From assembly GCF_902381825.1 (NCBI RefSeq), contig NZ_LR698973.1, positions 3,374,000-3,401,070 on the forward strand: a stretch of 27,071 bases of DNA, read 5' to 3'. The notes beneath the pieces are model-generated. The model did not search any database, was not told the DNA's origin, and was given only the letters and a program-made list of their open reading frames with translations. The translations under genes were made by a program, and so were the position numbers. Origin of the DNA: Pseudocoprococcus catus. GTDB lineage: Bacteria > Bacillota > Clostridia > Lachnospirales > Lachnospiraceae. Shown piece by piece: positions 16,104 through 24,866 of the stretch; positions within the stretch are counted from its first letter, which is position 1, and each line of letters begins with the position of its first letter.

Positions 16104-18104
16104 ATGGAGTTAAATAAGTCTCAGCTTCAGGCAGTCTGCCATGATAAGGGGCCGATGATGGTACTTGCCGGACCGGGTTCGGGCAAGACCATGGTCATCA
16201 CCCATCGTGTGAAATGGTTGATTGAGCATGCCGGTGTCCATCCGGCGGGCATACTGGTTGTGACATTTACAAAAGCTGCCGCAGATGAAATGCGGCAGCG
16301 TTTTGTTTCTCTGATGGACGGCAGGACGATGCCCGTGAGTTTCGGCACTTTTCATGCGATTTTCTTTTCGGTGCTGAAACATGCCTATAACTATACGGCA
16401 TCTAATATCATTCGTGAGGAGCAGAAACAGCAGCTGATCCGGGAGATCATTGAAGATATGCCTGTAGAACCGGATAATGTCAGTGAGTTTGTCAATGATG
16501 TGCTCAGTGAGATTGGGCTTGTTAAAGGCAGCATGATGGATATTGAGCATTATTATGCCACCAGCTGTGCAACATCCGTGTTCAGAGATATTTATAAACA
16601 GTATGTTCAGAGGATGGAGAACAGCCGTCTGATTGATTTTGAGGACATGTTGGTTTATACTTGGGAACTGTTTACCCAGCGAAAGGATATCCTTGCAGCC
16701 TGGCAGCATAAGTTTCAATATATCCTGATCGATGAGTTTCAGGACATTAACTTGCTGCAGTACAAGCTGATCCGGATGCTGGCATTGCCGCAGAACAATA
16801 TTTTTATTGTGGGGGATGATGACCAGTCTATTTATGGATTCAGGGGTGCAAGGCCTGAGATCATGCTGAACTTTGAGAAAGATTTCTCGGATGTGAAGAA
16901 GGTTTTCCTTTCTGTCAATTACCGCAGTCAGGCGGCTATTGTACGCGGGGCGGGATGCGTGATCAAGAATAACAAACAGCGTTTTGACAAGCAGATCCGG
17001 GCGGTGCGGCCTGAGAAAGAACCGGTGGATATCCGTGTTTTCCAGGGACCGGCTGATGAGAATGCGGCGGTTATCCGTGAAATCCGGGATTACCATGATC
17101 AGGGGATTTTGTATCATGAGATGGCGGTGCTGTTTCGAACCAATACCCAGGCCAGAATGCTGTTGGAGAAGATGATGGAGTATAATATTCCATTCAAAAT
17201 GCAGGATGCCATGCCGAATATCTATCAGCACTGGGTAACCCAGGATATTATGGCTTATATCCAGATTGCTCTCGGAAGTACGGCAAGAAGTCATTATCTG
17301 AGGATTATCAACCGGCCGAACCGTTATGTGAGCAGACAGATGTTGAGTGAGCGTCAGGTGGCTTTTGATGTACTGATGGAGCAGTATAAGGATAAGCCAT
17401 GGATGCAGGAGCGTTTGTCGAAGTTTGCTTATGATGTGCATATGCTGACGCAGATGCAGCCCTTTGCAGCCATTAATTACATACGGCATGGGATTGGATA
17501 TGATGAATTCCTTGAGAAGTATGCCGAAGAACGGAAGATGGACGGACAGGATTTAATTGAGCTGTTGGATGAACTTCAGGATAGTGCCAGGAATTATGCA
17601 ACGTATGAGGAATGGTTTGGACATATTGAAGAATATACAGAACAACTGCGAAAGCAGACCAGAAAACAGCGCGATGAGAAGGCGGATGGCGTGGCTCTGG
17701 CAACAATGCATCATTCCAAGGGATTGGAGTATCAGATTGTTTTTATCGTAGATGCCAATGAGACAGTGACGCCGCATCATAAAGCTCTTCTGGATGCAGA
17801 TATTGAAGAAGAACGCCGGATGTTTTATGTAGCTATGACCCGTGCAAAGTCCAGACTGCATATTTTCTTTTTGAAAGAGCGTTATGGACGGCCAATGGTG
17901 ATGTCACGTTTTGTTGGCGAGATTCTTGTGGACAGGGATGCGGTCAAACCGGGTATGCGCGTGCAGCATCAGACGTATGGCGCCGGCGTGATCAAGGAAG
18001 TGACGGATAAAGCAATTGTTATCCGGTTCGACAAAATACGACAGGAAAAGAAACTGGATATTCAATTTTGTCTGGCAAATCAATTGCTAAAAATACAGTC
18101 TTAG
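16104..18104 (+). CDS. UvrD/PcrA/Rep-family superfamily 1 DNA helicase, compact form
   Basis: An ATP-dependent 3'-5' DNA helicase of 666 residues. Visible motifs in order: Q motif LNKSQLQAV (~3-11), Walker A AGPGSGKT (22-29), motif Ia VVTFTKAAADEMRQR, Walker B DEFQD (210-214), motif III VGDDDQSIYGFRGA, motif IV (VNYRS), motif V ALATMHHSKGLEYQIVF and motif VI EERRMFYVAMTRAK. The C-terminus has a Tudor-like tail (MRVQHQTYGAGVIKEV, then VIRFD), which in PcrA/UvrD contacts RNA polymerase. It is shorter than a typical PcrA (about 720-750 residues), mainly in the 2B region, so it may be a paralogue and not the essential PcrA. AGGAGG lies directly upstream, 8 nt from the gltX stop, indicating co-transcription. 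Confidence 0.92.
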   Translation: MELNKSQLQAVCHDKGPMMVLAGPGSGKTMVITHRVKWLIEHAGVHPAGILVVTFTKAAADEMRQRFVSLMDGRTMPVSFGTFHAIFFSVLKHAYNYTASNIIREEQKQQLIREIIEDMPVEPDNVSEFVNDVLSEIGLVKGSMMDIEHYYATSCATSVFRDIYKQYVQRMENSRLIDFEDMLVYTWELFTQRKDILAAWQHKFQYILIDEFQDINLLQYKLIRMLALPQNNIFIVGDDDQSIYGFRGARPEIMLNFEKDFSDVKKVFLSVNYRSQAAIVRGAGCVIKNNKQRFDKQIRAVRPEKEPVDIRVFQGPADENAAVIREIRDYHDQGILYHEMAVLFRTNTQARMLLEKMMEYNIPFKMQDAMPNIYQHWVTQDIMAYIQIALGSTARSHYLRIINRPNRYVSRQMLSERQVAFDVLMEQYKDKPWMQERLSKFAYDVHMLTQMQPFAAINYIRHGIGYDEFLEKYAEERKMDGQDLIELLDELQDSARNYATYEEWFGHIEEYTEQLRKQTRKQRDEKADGVALATMHHSKGLEYQIVFIVDANETVTPHHKALLDADIEEERRMFYVAMTRAKSRLHIFFLKERYGRPMVMSRFVGEILVDRDAVKPGMRVQHQTYGAGVIKEVTDKAIVIRFDKIRQEKKLDIQFCLANQLLKIQS

Positions 18105-18106
18105 TA

Positions 18107-18135
18107 TTGAAAAAATGCAGGAAGTATGTTATAAA
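18107..18135 (+). promoter_or_regulatory. Promoter of the DUF1292 gene
   Basis: TTGAAA (18107-18112), 17 bp, TATAAA (18130-18135), just after the helicase stop and about 100 nt upstream of the start at 18233. Confidence 0.72.
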
Positions 18136-18232
18136 ATTAAGGAACTGATTGATTGTTTTCAGACTGTTTAGAAGGAGAAGATTCTGACTTTCGGACAGCG
18201 GAACATTTTTATGAAATGAGGTAAGTAATTAA

Positions 18233-18553
18233 ATGGGACAACCAAAAGACTCTGAGTTTAAAGACAGAGATACAATGACACTTGATCTGGATGATGGCGG
18301 AAAGCTGGAATGTATCGTTTTGAATGTTTTTCCGGTGAATAACAGAGAGTATATCGCACTTCTGCCAATGAATGACGAAGGCCATGTGGAAGAGGATGCA
18401 CAGATCTTCCTGTATCGTTTCGAAGAACTGGGAGATGATGAAGTGAATCTTGAGACGATCGAGGACGATGATGAGTTTGAGCTTGTATCAGATTACTTCG
18501 ATGAGATGCTCGATGAACAGGAGTTCAATGAGTTATTCAACGGCGCAGAGTAG
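18233..18553 (+). CDS. DUF1292 domain-containing protein
   Basis: A 106-residue very acidic cytoplasmic protein of the DUF1292 (YrzB-like) family common in Firmicutes. Family features are MTLDLDDGGKLECIVLNVF, then NREYIALLPM and the motif IFLYRFEE. It has an unusually long acidic tail (ETIEDDDEFELVSDYFDEML and beyond). In other Firmicutes DUF1292 genes lie near the alaS-ruvX (yrrK) region; here the gene follows a helicase. Function is unknown. GAGGTAA at 18218-18224 is the likely ribosome binding site. It has its own promoter and terminator, so it is monocistronic. Confidence 0.9.
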   Translation: MGQPKDSEFKDRDTMTLDLDDGGKLECIVLNVFPVNNREYIALLPMNDEGHVEEDAQIFLYRFEELGDDEVNLETIEDDDEFELVSDYFDEMLDEQEFNELFNGAE

Positions 18554-18580
18554 TCGCAGTGAATGCAACCGTATATAGAT

Positions 18581-18623
18581 AAAGCTGCTGCTTTACGGGA
18601 AACCGCAGAGCAGCAGCTTTTTT
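18581..18623 (+). terminator. Terminator after the DUF1292 gene
   Basis: AAGCTGCTGCT (18582-18592) and AGCAGCAGCTT (18609-18619) form an 11-bp stem followed by TTTTTT. It may also stop the converging LysR transcript, though the T run is shorter on that side. Confidence 0.9.
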
Positions 18624-18632
18624 ATGCAATAA

Positions 18633-19520
18633 TTATTTATCCTCGTTCAGACTTTCAATAAAATACTTCGCAGCTTCGGATATCGGCAGCTTGTCGTTGT
18701 AGCCCACAACCAGCTGACGGGATGGAAAGACCTCAGACATGGTCAGCTTGAAAAGGTCAGGGTCGTCATCAGGCAGGCAGAAGTCAGGAATGAACGCAAT
18801 GCCAAGGCCGATACGGGCAAGGTCGATCAGCAGATCGTTGCTGCTGAGTTCAACTTCAGGTACCAGATCCAACTGGCGCTGTTGGCAGATGTTGTGAAGA
18901 AATTCGCTGGTCATACTGCTCTTGTCCAACATCAGAATCGGATACTGCAGCAGTTCTTCAAAGTTCAGAGGATGATTCTTCAGATGTTCAAAGTTCCTGT
19001 TGGCAATGAAGACATCCTTGAAATCCTTGACTTTGCGGATATTGCCTACGGTATTCATTCGAGGATTCGGATAGTTGGTAACAATGAGATCCACCTGACC
19101 GTTTTCAAGAAAATCCACGCACTTGCCGGAGGTACCATTCGTGACTTTGATATGAACATTCGGAAAATGCTCATGGAAAGCCTGAAGATAAGGAACCAGG
19201 TAATAACGGCAGATGGTGTCACTGGCACCGATACGCAGCTGACCACCGTTTAGCGCATTAGCATCCAGAATCTGGTTCTCACCACGCATGATCAGATTCA
19301 CGGCAGGCTCGATGTGCTTGAAGAGAACCTCGCCTTCCGGCGTCAGTTTGACACGCTTGGTGCTTCGAATAAAAAGATGCTGATTCAGTTTCTTCTCCAG
19401 CGCCTTGATTGACTGACTGACTGCAGACTGTGAGATAAACAGGCGCTTGGAAGCATCTGAGAAGCTGAGTGTTTTGGCAACATAATAGAAAACTTTATAA
19501 AGTTCGTAATTGATATCCAT
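18633..19520 (-). CDS. LysR-family transcriptional regulator
   Basis: A 295-residue regulator of normal LysR length. The N-terminal winged helix-turn-helix (residues ~5-60) includes YVAKTLSFSDASKRLFISQS, then AVSQSIKALEKKL and LFIRSTKRVKLTPEGE. The C-terminal periplasmic-binding-like effector domain (~90-290) follows, with GQLRIGASDTICRYYLVPYL and LARIGLGIAFIPDF. The start at 19520 (MDINYELYKVF) is chosen because GGAGG lies 6 nt upstream; a longer in-frame ATG at 19535 lies before that site. LysR proteins usually control divergent neighbours, but the next gene upstream (membrane ferredoxin) has the same orientation, 137 nt away. The target and co-inducer are unknown. Confidence 0.95.
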   Translation of the reverse strand: MDINYELYKVFYYVAKTLSFSDASKRLFISQSAVSQSIKALEKKLNQHLFIRSTKRVKLTPEGEVLFKHIEPAVNLIMRGENQILDANALNGGQLRIGASDTICRYYLVPYLQAFHEHFPNVHIKVTNGTSGKCVDFLENGQVDLIVTNYPNPRMNTVGNIRKVKDFKDVFIANRNFEHLKNHPLNFEELLQYPILMLDKSSMTSEFLHNICQQRQLDLVPEVELSSNDLLIDLARIGLGIAFIPDFCLPDDDPDLFKLTMSEVFPSRQLVVGYNDKLPISEAAKYFIESLNEDK

Positions 19521-19657
19521 AGTTCCTCCGGTCAACAGCAGTTATAAATAAAAGCTGTTTTATTTATTAGTAAGAATAATTAAAATATATCATAAAATGC
19601 GTAGAAAGTAAATGATAACTGTGAACGTGTCAAATGACGGCGATTGCATAAATAAGG

Positions 19658-20485
19658 CTACAGTTTTAAAGCACCTTTCGGACACTCGTCCACGCACTGC
19701 ATACAGAGAATACATTCGGAACGGTTTTTATGCTGCTCGGTTATGTTGAGGATTTCAACATTCATCGGGCAGTTTTTTTCGCATTTTTTGCAGCTGATAC
19801 ATTTGTCCGGGTCCAGTTTGATATGGAAAAGGGCAAAACGGCTGGCCGGTTTCAGAAAGACGGTGACAGGGCAGATATATTTGCAGAAAGCCCGGTTGTC
19901 TTTGCAGATAAAAGCCAGTGCAATGCCAACAACATAGTATATAAGATTGCCGATGAGAAAACTGTACCACATAATTTGTTCAATGTTTTGGACATGAAGC
20001 AGAAAAAGGCTGCTGACAAAAATCAGGGAACCGACAAAAACAATATAGCGGATAAATCCCCATTTTCTGTGGGAAGACGCGGGCGTTTTAAAAGGCAGTA
20101 AATCAAGGATCATAGCTGTCCAGCAGGCATAGCCGCACCAGCCCCGTCCGAAGATAAATGGTCCAAAGATTTTGGCCACGGCATAGTGAATGGTGGCGGC
20201 TTCAAAAACACCCAGGAACAGATAATACCAAAAACCTTCAATCTGCATGTTCTCATGCTGAAGAAAGCCGAGATAGCCCAGCATATAAAGCCCAACGGCA
20301 AACTGAATGACATGGCGGGCATATTTCTGTTTGCGGGCAAAGAGAAAAAGTCCGATGGCAATGGATGTGCCTATGTATGAAAAATTAAAAAGATAAAAGA
20401 TATTGTCAAGTGCCTGCCAGAGAATGACGGCAATACTTTCAAAAAGCAGCCACATAATGATTGGAATAGAATATTTTTTCAGCAT
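19658..20485 (-). CDS. NapH/MauN-like membrane-bound 4Fe-4S ferredoxin protein
   Basis: A 275-residue protein with about five membrane helices in the first 195 residues and a cytoplasmic double-cluster ferredoxin domain at the C-terminus. GRGWCGYACW (113-122) and CKYICP (201-206) are the conserved cysteine motifs of NapH/CcoG/RsxB-like membrane ferredoxins. The two 4Fe-4S sites use Cys229, 232, 235, 239 (CISCKKCEKNCP) and Cys258, 261, 264, 268 (CILCMQCVDECP). Such proteins pass electrons between the quinone/membrane pool and periplasmic or cytoplasmic partners. No nap, nos or rnf genes are adjacent, so the partner is unknown. The start at 20485 follows AGGAGG; a longer ATG at 20530 lies upstream of that site. 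A small AAAGACG/CGTCTTT hairpin sits around 20515-20535 in its 5' region. Confidence 0.88.
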   Translation of the reverse strand: MLKKYSIPIIMWLLFESIAVILWQALDNIFYLFNFSYIGTSIAIGLFLFARKQKYARHVIQFAVGLYMLGYLGFLQHENMQIEGFWYYLFLGVFEAATIHYAVAKIFGPFIFGRGWCGYACWTAMILDLLPFKTPASSHRKWGFIRYIVFVGSLIFVSSLFLLHVQNIEQIMWYSFLIGNLIYYVVGIALAFICKDNRAFCKYICPVTVFLKPASRFALFHIKLDPDKCISCKKCEKNCPMNVEILNITEQHKNRSECILCMQCVDECPKGALKL

Positions 20486-20586
20486 AAGAACCTCCTGAGA
20501 GAATATGAAAGAGAATGAAAGACGCTTCACGTCTTTAACGGATTGCCCGGATAGCGGTATTAATGATTGTAAAAAACTCCAAATAA

Positions 20587-20628
20587 AAAAAGCTTTCTAT
20601 AAAAGAATTGTAGCATAGAAAGCTTTTT
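20587..20628. terminator. Terminator of the 61-residue minus-strand gene
   Basis: AAAAAGCTTTCTAT (20587-20600) and ATAGAAAGCTTTTT (20615-20628) make a perfect 14-bp stem. On the minus strand the stem ends in a T run that continues past it (TTTTTTT). Confidence 0.85.
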
Positions 20629-20646
20629 GCGGGTATAAAATTTTTC

Positions 20647-20832
20647 TCAGACTTCTCTTTTTTTCGCCGGCTCCGGTTCAAAGGCATAGACATCGTTAAT
20701 ATTATCCAGTTCTACATCATTCAGGGGGCCGGTGTAAACAACGCCGGTGCATTCCGTGTCGGAAGCACTTGTTTTCAGATAATCCAGGTGATCGCATTTT
20801 TCATTATGCCTGGTAATGGATTTTTTTGCCAT
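20647..20832 (-). CDS. Small hypothetical protein (61 residues)
   Basis: A 61-residue protein of unrecognised family starting MAKKSITRHNEKCDHLDYLK. It has two cysteines (CDHLDYLKTSASDTEC) 16 residues apart and an acidic middle (NDVELDNINDVYAFEPEP) with a basic end. It has no membrane segment or signal peptide. It is supported as a real gene by a good ribosome binding site (AAGGAGATG ending 8 nt before ATG) and by its own downstream terminator. It lies divergently from purL. The cysteines could bind a metal, but there is no standard motif. Confidence 0.7.
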   Translation of the reverse strand: MAKKSITRHNEKCDHLDYLKTSASDTECTGVVYTGPLNDVELDNINDVYAFEPEPAKKREV

Positions 20833-20887
20833 AATTATTACATCTCCTTATAAACTAATGAGTGGATTTTATAGATAGGATAAGCAG

Positions 20888-20901
20888 TATGTTCGTTTTT
20901 A
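20888..20901. promoter_or_regulatory. Possible single PurBox-like site upstream of purL
   Basis: On the minus strand this reads AAAAACGAACATAC, close to the PurR box of Bacillus (core CGAAC). Only one copy is seen, whereas Bacillus PurR normally uses two inverted boxes, so this is weak. Confidence 0.25.
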
Positions 20902-20951
20902 TGCAGATTTGCTCATTAGCGGAAGTCATAAATGAATTTAAATATATTAAT

Positions 20952-20980
20952 TTTATTAATAAAAATATTTGTGATATAGT
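20952..20980 (+). promoter_or_regulatory. Probable purL promoter (extended -10)
   Basis: TATAGT at 20975-20980 preceded by TG one base upstream (TGATATAGT) is an extended -10 element. The -35 position (20952-20957, TTTATT) is poor, as is usual with extended -10 promoters. The start codon is 45 nt downstream. Confidence 0.5.
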
Positions 20981-21024
20981 AAAAAGGTAAATTAAGATAC
21001 CATGCCGAATTAAGGGAGGTCATT

Positions 21025-24000
21025 ATGAGCAGCGTTAGAAGAATATATGTGGAGAAGAAACCGGCTTATGCCGTAGCAGCCAAGGATTTGTTTGAGAATA
21101 TCCGTGATTACCTTGGTATCCGCACAGTAACTGGTGTTCGTGTACTCATTCGTTATGACATTGAAAATATTTCCGACAAAACTTATGAGGAGGCTAAGAT
21201 TACGATTTTTTCAGAGCCTCCGGTTGATGTATTATATGAAGAAGCATTTCCGATGCAGGAAGGAGAAACTGCTTTTTCTGTTGAGGCACTGCCTGGACAG
21301 TTTGATCAGAGAGCCGATTCTGCTGAACAGTGTGTCAAGCTTTTGAATGAAAATGAAGAACCGGTAATCCGTTCCGCAACAACTTATGTGATTAAAGGCA
21401 CATGTTCTGAGGAGGAACTGGCGCATATCAAAAATTTCTGTATCAACCCTGTAGATTCCAGAGAGAACAATGCAGATAAGCCTGAAACACTGGTGACAGA
21501 ATATGAAGAACCGGCAGATGTGAAGATTTTTGATGGTTTCAGAACCATGCCGGAAGCAGAATTAAAGGCACTTTATGATTCTTTGGGACTGGCCATGACA
21601 TTCAAGGATTTCCAGTTTATTCAGGAACATTTTGCAGCAGAAGAGAGTCGTGATCCATCTATGACAGAGATTCGAGTGCTGGATACATATTGGTCTGATC
21701 ATTGTCGTCATACCACATTCCAGACCGAATTGAAGAACATCACATTTGAGGATGGCGATTACAAGGCACCAATGCAGGCTGCTTATGATATGTATCAGGC
21801 TCATCGTGCAGAAATCTTTGCAGGACGCAAGGATAAATATGTGTCTCTGATGGATATTGCCCTGATGGCTATGAGAAAACTGAAGAAAGACGGCAAGTTA
21901 GATGATCAGGAAGAGACAGACGAGATCAATGCCTGCAGTATTATTGTTCCTGTTGAGATTGACGGAAAGACAGAAGAGTGGCTCATTAACTTCAAGAATG
22001 AGACACATAATCATCCGACAGAAATCGAGCCTTTCGGTGGTGCAGCTACCTGCCTCGGCGGTGCGATCCGTGACCCACTGTCAGGACGTACTTATGTTTA
22101 TCAGGCCATGCGTGTGACTGGTGCGGCGGATCCGACAGTACCGATGGAAAAGACGTTGGAAGGCAAACTGCCTCAGAGAAAATTGGTAACGGGTGCAGCC
22201 AGCGGCTACAGCTCCTACGGTAATCAGATTGGTCTGGCCACAGGTCTTGTCAATGAGATCTATCATCCGGATTATGTGGCAAAACGTATGGAGATCGGTG
22301 CGGTGATGGCAGCGGCTCCTAGAAGCAATGTTATCAGAGAGACTTCTGATCCGGGAGATATCATTATTCTTCTTGGCGGACGTACAGGCCGTGACGGCTG
22401 CGGCGGTGCAACAGGTTCCTCTAAGGCGCACAACTCCCAGTCCATCGACACCTGCGGTGCGGAAGTTCAGAAAGGTAATGCGCCGACAGAGAGAAAGCTT
22501 CAGCGTCTGTTCAGACGTCCGGAAGTTTCAAGCCTGATTAAGAAATGCAACGACTTTGGTGCCGGCGGTGTATCCGTCGCTATCGGCGAGCTGGCAGCAG
22601 GTCTTCAGATCCAGTTAGATAAAGTACCGAAGAAATATGCCGGCCTTGATGGAACAGAACTGGCAATTTCAGAATCCCAGGAGCGTATGGCGGTTGTCAT
22701 TGATCCGAAGGATGTGGACAAATTTATGGCTTATGCCGAAGAAGAAAATCTTGAAGCAACCTGTGTGGCTGAGGTGACAGAAGATCCTCGTCTTGTGATG
22801 CATTGGAGAGGTAAGGAAATCGTGAATATTTCCAGAGCTTTCCTTGATACAAACGGTGCGCATCAGGAGACAGATGTTATCGTAGGCACAGCTTCTAAGG
22901 CAGACAGTTATTTTGAAGAAAAGACAGATGTAACAGATGTGAAAGCTGCATGGCTGAAGGACCTGGCAGATTTGAATGTATGCTCACAGAAAGGCCTTGT
23001 GGAAATGTTTGATGCTTCCATCGGCGCAGGCAGTGTATTTATGCCATTCGGCGGCAAGTATCAGCTGACACCGACGCAGTCCATGGTAGCAAAACTCCCT
23101 GTATTAAAGGGCAAAACAGATACAGTCACCATGATGAGCTATGGTTTTAACCCATATCTTTCCAACTGGAGCCCATATCACGGTGCTGCTTATGCGGTTG
23201 TAGAATCCGTTGCTAAGATTGTGGCAGCAGGCGGTGATTTCAGTAAGATCCGTTTCACATTCCAGGAATACTTCAAACGTATGACTGAGGATGCCAAGGG
23301 CTGGGGTGAGCCAATGAGCGCGCTTCTCGGTGCATACACAGCTCAGATCGGTTTCGGACTGCCATCAATCGGCGGTAAGGACTCCATGTCCGGCTCCTTC
23401 AATGATATCCATGTACCGGCAACCCTTGTTTCCTTTGCAGTGGATGTGGCAAAACAGCAGGATATTATTACACCGGAATTCAAGAAGAGCGGCAATAAGA
23501 TTGTAAAGTTTGATATTGCAAGAGATGCTTACGATATGCCGGATTATGAGCAGGCAAAAGCCCTTTACACAACGATTCATCAGCTGATTCAGGATAAAGT
23601 TGTCATCTCTGCTTATACCCTTGGTTTTGGCGGTGTGGCAGCAGCTGTATCCAAGATGGCTTTCGGCAACAAGCTGGGGGCTAAGATTGACAGTGCTGTG
23701 AAAGCAGAAGATTTATTTAAGACAGGCGAATACGGATGCATGATCGCGGAAGTACCGGCAGATGCCCTTGATAAGATCAACGTGGCTTATACACTGATCG
23801 GTGAAGTGACAGATGATGCGCAGTTCACATACGGTGATGCAGTTGTAACAATGGATGAAGCACTGAAAGCATGGACAGGCACCCTTGAAAAGGTATTCCC
23901 GACACGTTCAGGTGTTGAACAGAAGAAGATTGAGACACCTGTTTACAAAGAAGGCAGCATTGTGATCTGCAACCATAAGATTGCGCAGCCAAAGGTATTT

Positions 24001-24783
24001 ATTCCTGTATTCCCGGGTACAAACTGTGAATATGATTCTATGAAAGCCTTTGAAAAAGCCGGTGCAAAGGTTCAGACACAGGTATTCAGAAACTTAAGTG
24101 CAGACGGTATCCGTGAATCTGTCGATGCCTTTGTCAAAGGCATCAGCGATGCACAGATTATTATGTTCCCTGGCGGTTTCTCAGCCGGTGATGAACCGGA
24201 TGGTTCCGGTAAATTCATTGCTACAGCTTTCAGAAATGAAAAACTGAAAGAAGCTGTTATGAAGCTGCTCAACGAGCGAGATGGTCTGGCTCTTGGTATC
24301 TGCAATGGTTTCCAGGCATTGATCAAACTTGGTCTGGTGCCTTATGGCGAAATTACACCGCAGCAGCCGGATTCACCGACACTGACAACCAATAACATCG
24401 GCCGTCATATTTCAAAGGTGGCTTATACAAAGGTTGTCTCCAACAAATCCCCATGGCTGGCAGGGGCTGTACCTGGTGAAGTCTATGCAATTCCGATTTC
24501 CCATGGCGAAGGCCGTTTCGTAGCCAGTGATGAATGGATCAAGAAACTTTTTGCAGCAGGCTGTGTTGCAACCCAGTACGTCGATTTAGACGGCAATCCA
24601 ACCATGGATGAGGATTTCAACCCGAACGCTTCCTATGCAGCTATTGAGGGTATCACAAGCCCTGACGGACGTATCCTTGGCAAGATGGGACATTCCGAGC
24701 GAATTGGTGAAGCCGTTGCAAGAAATATTTACGGCAATCCGGACCAGAAGATCTTTGAATCCGGTGTGGCATATTTTAAATAG
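21025..24783 (+). CDS. purL: Phosphoribosylformylglycinamidine synthase, single-chain form
   Basis: This enzyme converts FGAR, ATP and glutamine to FGAM in step four of purine biosynthesis. At 1252 residues it is the large fused form, with synthetase and glutaminase in one chain, whereas Bacillus uses separate PurL, PurQ and PurS. Visible parts are an N-terminal PurS-like region (~1-150), the linker with DTYWSDHCRHTTF, the synthetase motif ETHNHPTEIEPFGGAATCLG (~328-347), a second AIR-synthetase-like half with YLSNWSPYHGAAYAV and SIGGKDSMSG, and a C-terminal class I glutaminase (~990-1252). The glutaminase nucleophile Cys lies in GICNGFQ (~1091-1097) and the catalytic His in PISHGEGRF. GGGAGG precedes the ATG. 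No other pur genes adjoin. Confidence 0.97.
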   Translation: MSSVRRIYVEKKPAYAVAAKDLFENIRDYLGIRTVTGVRVLIRYDIENISDKTYEEAKITIFSEPPVDVLYEEAFPMQEGETAFSVEALPGQFDQRADSAEQCVKLLNENEEPVIRSATTYVIKGTCSEEELAHIKNFCINPVDSRENNADKPETLVTEYEEPADVKIFDGFRTMPEAELKALYDSLGLAMTFKDFQFIQEHFAAEESRDPSMTEIRVLDTYWSDHCRHTTFQTELKNITFEDGDYKAPMQAAYDMYQAHRAEIFAGRKDKYVSLMDIALMAMRKLKKDGKLDDQEETDEINACSIIVPVEIDGKTEEWLINFKNETHNHPTEIEPFGGAATCLGGAIRDPLSGRTYVYQAMRVTGAADPTVPMEKTLEGKLPQRKLVTGAASGYSSYGNQIGLATGLVNEIYHPDYVAKRMEIGAVMAAAPRSNVIRETSDPGDIIILLGGRTGRDGCGGATGSSKAHNSQSIDTCGAEVQKGNAPTERKLQRLFRRPEVSSLIKKCNDFGAGGVSVAIGELAAGLQIQLDKVPKKYAGLDGTELAISESQERMAVVIDPKDVDKFMAYAEEENLEATCVAEVTEDPRLVMHWRGKEIVNISRAFLDTNGAHQETDVIVGTASKADSYFEEKTDVTDVKAAWLKDLADLNVCSQKGLVEMFDASIGAGSVFMPFGGKYQLTPTQSMVAKLPVLKGKTDTVTMMSYGFNPYLSNWSPYHGAAYAVVESVAKIVAAGGDFSKIRFTFQEYFKRMTEDAKGWGEPMSALLGAYTAQIGFGLPSIGGKDSMSGSFNDIHVPATLVSFAVDVAKQQDIITPEFKKSGNKIVKFDIARDAYDMPDYEQAKALYTTIHQLIQDKVVISAYTLGFGGVAAAVSKMAFGNKLGAKIDSAVKAEDLFKTGEYGCMIAEVPADALDKINVAYTLIGEVTDDAQFTYGDAVVTMDEALKAWTGTLEKVFPTRSGVEQKKIETPVYKEGSIVICNHKIAQPKVFIPVFPGTNCEYDSMKAFEKAGAKVQTQVFRNLSADGIRESVDAFVKGISDAQIIMFPGGFSAGDEPDGSGKFIATAFRNEKLKEAVMKLLNERDGLALGICNGFQALIKLGLVPYGEITPQQPDSPTLTTNNIGRHISKVAYTKVVSNKSPWLAGAVPGEVYAIPISHGEGRFVASDEWIKKLFAAGCVATQYVDLDGNPTMDEDFNPNASYAAIEGITSPDGRILGKMGHSERIGEAVARNIYGNPDQKIFESGVAYFK

Positions 24784-24808
24784 AAGTGAAATAGAGATAA
24801 TGGCAGTG

Positions 24809-24845
24809 CCCCGTACTCATGATCGTGAGTACGGGGGATTTTTAT
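24809..24845 (+). terminator. Terminator after purL
   Basis: CCCCGTACTCA (24809-24819) and TGAGTACGGGG (24826-24836) form a perfect stem with a 6-nt loop, then GGATTTTTAT. It lies only about 20 nt before the next start codon, so it could be partial or regulated; no separate promoter is visible between it and the next gene. Confidence 0.82.
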
Positions 24846-24866
24846 ATCATTTGGGAGTGAAAAATA

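Noticed and set aside
16110..17489. A 459-codon open frame on the minus strand opposite the helicase gene
   Set aside because: It is fully antisense to a gene with all helicase motifs, has no ribosome binding site and gives a low-complexity His/Ile/Leu-rich translation typical of a codon-bias shadow.
20833..21024. Purine riboswitch upstream of purL
   Set aside because: The conserved junction and loop sequences of the purine aptamer are not present; only an extended -10 promoter and one weak PurBox-like site are visible.
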